A stretch of DNA of 64,000 nucleotides, taken from NCBI RefSeq assembly GCF_003865345.1, contig NZ_RMVE01000001.1, positions 496,001 to 560,000 on the forward strand. The letters run 5' to 3'. A program made the position numbers and the translations under genes. This document shows, piece by piece, positions 61,313-64,000 of this stretch; within the stretch, counting starts at the first letter, position 1; every line of letters begins with the position of its first letter. The notes below the pieces were generated by a model. That model had not been told where the DNA came from and searched no databases. It saw only the letters and a program-made list of their open reading frames with translations. This DNA comes from Nonlabens xiamenensis (GTDB taxonomy: Bacteria; Bacteroidota; Bacteroidia; Flavobacteriales; Flavobacteriaceae).

Positions 61313-62527
61313 TTAAGACAACATATTTACAGCACGATGCAAAGCCTGTACCATAACATCAATTTCGTCTTTGGTATTATAAAAAGCAAAGCTGGCCCTG
61401 ATCGTTCCAGGTATACCAAATCTGTCCATAACCGGCTGGGCACAGTGATGTCCTGTCCTAACCGCAACCCCTAATTTATCCACGATCGTACCTATGTCAT
61501 AAGGGTGCAGCGAACTTACATTGAAGCTTATGACTGCAGCTTTGTCAGTCACCTCACCATAAATTTTGGCTCCAGGAATTTTTTTAATCGCCTCAGTACC
61601 GTATTCCAACAATTCATGTTCATAAGCAGCGATGTTATCCATGCCCAACTCATTGAGGTAATCAATAGCTGCGCCCAGTGCAATTCCACCTGCAATATTG
61701 GGTGTACCGGCTTCAAATTTATGTGGAAGGCCGGCATAAGTGGTTTTCTCAAAAGTTACCTGATCGATCATTTCTCCACCACCTTGGTAAGGAGGTAGTT
61801 GATTCAATGCATCTTCTTTACCGTAAAGTATTCCAATTCCAGTAGGACCACACATTTTATGTCCAGCCATGGTATAGAAATCTGCATCCAACTCCTGCAT
61901 ATCTAATTTCATGTGCCCACAGGACTGTGCGCCATCAATAAGTGTCATAGCACCGTATTTTTTGGCTTCCTTGATAATATCTTTCACTGGATTGGTCACA
62001 CCAAGGGCGTTAGAGATATGGTTGACCACCACAAAGGCAGTTTTATCGTTCAGTATCTTTTTATAAGCATCCATGTCCAAGGTTCCATTTTCCAAGACCG
62101 GAATGACTTTTAGATGCGCTCCAACGCGCTCACAAAGCATTTGCCAAGGAACTATGTTAGAGTGATGCTCTACCGAGCTCACGATGAGTTCGTCTCCTTT
62201 ATTTACAAACACATGCGCTCCATGGGCAACAGCGTTGATAGAATGTGTATTCCCAGACGTAAAAATTACTTGTTTGGCCTTAGGTATGTTAAAAAAGACC
62301 CTGGCTTTTTCACGTGCTGCTTCAAAAAGATCCGTCGCTTCCTGGCTCAAAGCATGTACGCCACGGTGGATATTGGCATTGTATCGTGTATAATATTCGG
62401 TAATGGCGTCTATGACCTGTTGAGGTTTTTGAGATGTCGCGGCATTGTCAAAATAGATCAGTGGTTGACCATTTACCTCTCTGGATAAAATGGGAAAATC
62501 GGCCCTTATTTTCTGTATATCTAGCAT
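61313..62527 (-). CDS. sufS: SufS cysteine desulfurase
   Basis: A 404-residue PLP enzyme from the ATG at 62527 (MLDIQKIRADFPIL); three codons upstream begin with TTG and are less likely. It releases sulfur from cysteine as a persulfide on an active-site cysteine. PLP-lysine is in MAGHKMCGPTGIG near residue 225. The catalytic cysteine is in RTGHHCAQPV near 364, the compact class II arrangement that works with SufE. It is separated from sufD by a hairpin terminator. Confidence 0.96.
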   Translation of the reverse strand: MLDIQKIRADFPILSREVNGQPLIYFDNAATSQKPQQVIDAITEYYTRYNANIHRGVHALSQEATDLFEAAREKARVFFNIPKAKQVIFTSGNTHSINAVAHGAHVFVNKGDELIVSSVEHHSNIVPWQMLCERVGAHLKVIPVLENGTLDMDAYKKILNDKTAFVVVNHISNALGVTNPVKDIIKEAKKYGAMTLIDGAQSCGHMKLDMQELDADFYTMAGHKMCGPTGIGILYGKEDALNQLPPYQGGGEMIDQVTFEKTTYAGLPHKFEAGTPNIAGGIALGAAIDYLNELGMDNIAAYEHELLEYGTEAIKKIPGAKIYGEVTDKAAVISFNVSSLHPYDIGTIVDKLGVAVRTGHHCAQPVMDRFGIPGTIRASFAFYNTKDEIDVMVQALHRAVNMLS

Positions 62528-62600
62528 AGCACACAAAGGTACGATCCAGCGGATAAACAGCTGATCTTTTGGCCTTCATTTGGGAGTTGGGTGCCAGGCA

Positions 62601-62636
62601 AAAAAAACTGCAGCCGATCAAGGACCAGCTGCAGTT
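62601..62636 (-). terminator. Hairpin terminator between sufD and sufS
   Basis: Read on the minus strand, AACTGCAGC pairs with GCTGCAGTT across a 13-base loop, followed by an eight-T run. It lies 23 bases after the sufD stop and 74 bases before the sufS ATG. Confidence 0.82.
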
Positions 62637-62658
62637 GATATCATCAATATTAGAAGGT

Positions 62659-63972
62659 TTAGAGGTCAAAGCCTATTTCCACATTGAGTTTTAAGGCGAT
62701 AAGTTTAGTTATGCGCGCTTTAATCTCAGGGATTTTTACGCTTTCCAAAACGCTATTGGCAAAGGCATACATCAACAATGCTCGCGCTTCTTTTTTAGGA
62801 ATCCCTCTGGATTGCATATAAAACAGTGCATCTTCATCCAGCTGACCAATCGTACATCCGTGTGAGCAACGGACATCATCAGCAAAGATTTCCAATTGCG
62901 GCTTAGCATTGATGGTGGCCTTATCGCTGATCAGGATGTTGTTGTTTTGCTGGAAAGCATTTATTTTTTGTGCGACTTTATCTACCAATACTTTTCCGTT
63001 AAATACCCCTACTGCCTTATCGTCAAAAATTTGTTTGTATTCCTGATAACTCTCACAATTAGGGGAAGTATGGTGTACCAAGGTGGAATGATCCACGTGT
63101 TGTTTTCCTTCAATGATGGTCACTCCATTGAGTAAAGAGTTACAATGTTCTCCCCTTTGGTAGAAATACAGGTTATTTCGCGTAAGCGCACCGCCAAAAG
63201 AAAAAGTATGAAGACGCACTTCACTGTCTCCCTGTTGCTCCACGTTAGTGTGATCAATCAATGATGCGTTGAGTCGGTCGTTTTGGATCTTGTAGTAATC
63301 CACCATTGCTCTTTTATCCGCAAAAACTTCGGTCACTACGTTGGTCAACACGGCATTGTCTGTTAGACTTTGGTGTCTTTCTATAATTTGTACTTGAGCA
63401 TTTTCTTCAACGACTACAAGATTGCGTGGTTGAACCATTAAGTGATCTTCATTGCCTGTAGAGAAATAAACCACTTCTATTGGTTTTTCTACTGCTATGT
63501 TCTTTTTGATATGAATGTAAGCTCCTTCACGGGCAAAAGCGGTATTCAATGAACTCAGCCCGTCATTTCCAGCCAGTTTATTGTAATGTTTTTGAATAAC
63601 CGAACTGTATTTGGGATGGCTCAAAGCACTAGACATCAAGCAAACATCGAATTTATCGTGAGTGGTTTGCGACAGGTGCGAACTATAAATACCATCGATA
63701 AAAACTACCCTGTAGGCATCTATTTGATGTACCAAATATTTCTTGATGTCCTTATATTCTATGGCAGTTTCCTTTTTAGGAAATAACGTATAATCCTTGC
63801 CAAATAATGATTTTAGCGAGGTGTATTTATAAGCTTCTTCCTTGCGCATGGGAATGCCTTGACGCTCAAAATCGGCCAAGGCCTTGTTGCGTAATTGATG
63901 GACATAACTTTCTGTGTCGACCTCGTTTTCCAAGGCGATAAAGGAAGATACAATGTTATCCTTAAAACTCAT
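62659..63972 (-). CDS. sufD: SufD Fe-S cluster assembly scaffold subunit
   Basis: A 437-residue subunit of the SufBCD scaffold. The opening MRKEEAYKYTSLKSLFG (about residues 41-57) and the C-terminal block RCSHGCTIGQLDEDALFYMQSRGIP (quoted in part, about 372-396) are typical of SufD, including the conserved Cys and His used at the SufB-SufD interface. The start is 28 bases before the window end, and the upstream bases are A-rich. sufC and sufB are expected beyond the window. A weak palindrome-like TTTCGCGTAAGCG lies near 63176-63188. Confidence 0.95.
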   Translation of the reverse strand: MSFKDNIVSSFIALENEVDTESYVHQLRNKALADFERQGIPMRKEEAYKYTSLKSLFGKDYTLFPKKETAIEYKDIKKYLVHQIDAYRVVFIDGIYSSHLSQTTHDKFDVCLMSSALSHPKYSSVIQKHYNKLAGNDGLSSLNTAFAREGAYIHIKKNIAVEKPIEVVYFSTGNEDHLMVQPRNLVVVEENAQVQIIERHQSLTDNAVLTNVVTEVFADKRAMVDYYKIQNDRLNASLIDHTNVEQQGDSEVRLHTFSFGGALTRNNLYFYQRGEHCNSLLNGVTIIEGKQHVDHSTLVHHTSPNCESYQEYKQIFDDKAVGVFNGKVLVDKVAQKINAFQQNNNILISDKATINAKPQLEIFADDVRCSHGCTIGQLDEDALFYMQSRGIPKKEARALLMYAFANSVLESVKIPEIKARITKLIALKLNVEIGFDL

Positions 63973-64000
63973 TTGTTGTTTTTTTTCCTGCTTTTTCCCT

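Noticed and set aside
1-64000. tRNA or rRNA genes
   Set aside because: No cloverleaf with a T-arm GTTCRA pattern and no rRNA-like conserved blocks were seen on either strand by eye; a dedicated scan would be needed to be certain.

Overview
The window looks like a chromosomal, mostly housekeeping segment from a member of the Flavobacteriaceae (Bacteroidota). The evidence is the gene content: GLPGLI proteins, a DUF2480 protein, DUF4292 and DUF6624 lipoproteins, TonB-linked outer-membrane barrels with CarboxypepD_reg-like N-termini, a C-terminal type IX secretion sorting domain, a three-gene type B succinate dehydrogenase and a SUF cluster with SufT-like and DUF2480 genes. Several upstream regions also carry the Bacteroidota -7 element TAnnTTTG. 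A perfect 14-16 bp palindrome, (C)GCTTTCGCGAAAGC(G), recurs through the window. From memory it is typical of marine flavobacteria such as Nonlabens-like genera, but genus assignment is only a guess. No rRNA, tRNA, CRISPR array, integrase or transposase was recognised.

Layout. 1-12.4 kb: an acyl-CoA thioesterase; hemW with a DUF6624 lipoprotein; a beta-lactamase-fold serine hydrolase overlapping a large transporter-HEAT fusion; an XRE/membrane regulator whose start is broken by one base in an A-tract; and a secreted dikinase-like protein translationally coupled to a second serine hydrolase. 12.4-24.5 kb: a glutaryl-CoA-dehydrogenase-like enzyme; a barrel receptor with two GLPGLI genes facing a histidine kinase/response regulator pair; a deoxynucleoside kinase; a TonB-dependent receptor. 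24.6-33.8 kb: an aminotransferase, then an envelope run (flippase, dut, TPR protein, sugar nucleotidyltransferase, TPR protein, DUF4292 lipoprotein, EnvC-like activator). 33.8-43.1 kb, all on the minus strand: two SGNH hydrolases coupled to an MBOAT acyltransferase; a secreted protein with a clan-CD-peptidase-like His/Cys pair; and a cassette of DUF1704 metallopeptidase, GshB-like ATP-grasp ligase and aspartoacylase-like Zn hydrolase.

43.4-57.8 kb: sdhCAB with a clear promoter and terminator, a FAS1 lipoprotein, an M1 aminopeptidase, asd, a T9SS-exported BNR protein, an S9 prolyl oligopeptidase, a choice-of-anchor-I lipoprotein and an orphan ABC ATPase that may be leaderless. 57.9-64 kb, minus strand: truB, a short dispersed repeat, a TerB/DnaJ membrane protein, and the distal SUF cluster (sufD, sufS, META-domain protein, sufE, SufT-like, DUF2480). 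A hairpin terminator lies between sufD and sufS; sufB and sufC should lie just beyond the window end.

The best candidates for undescribed biology are: (1) the ATP-grasp ligase / DUF1704 peptidase / Zn-acylase cassette, which looks like a peptide ligation-removal cycle; (2) the secreted phosphohistidine/ATP-grasp protein coupled to a beta-lactamase-fold hydrolase; (3) the recurrent palindrome, tolerated in all three codon phases; and (4) the GLPGLI/outer-membrane barrel/two-component module. All functional readings are from motif recognition by eye; no database search or alignment was run.
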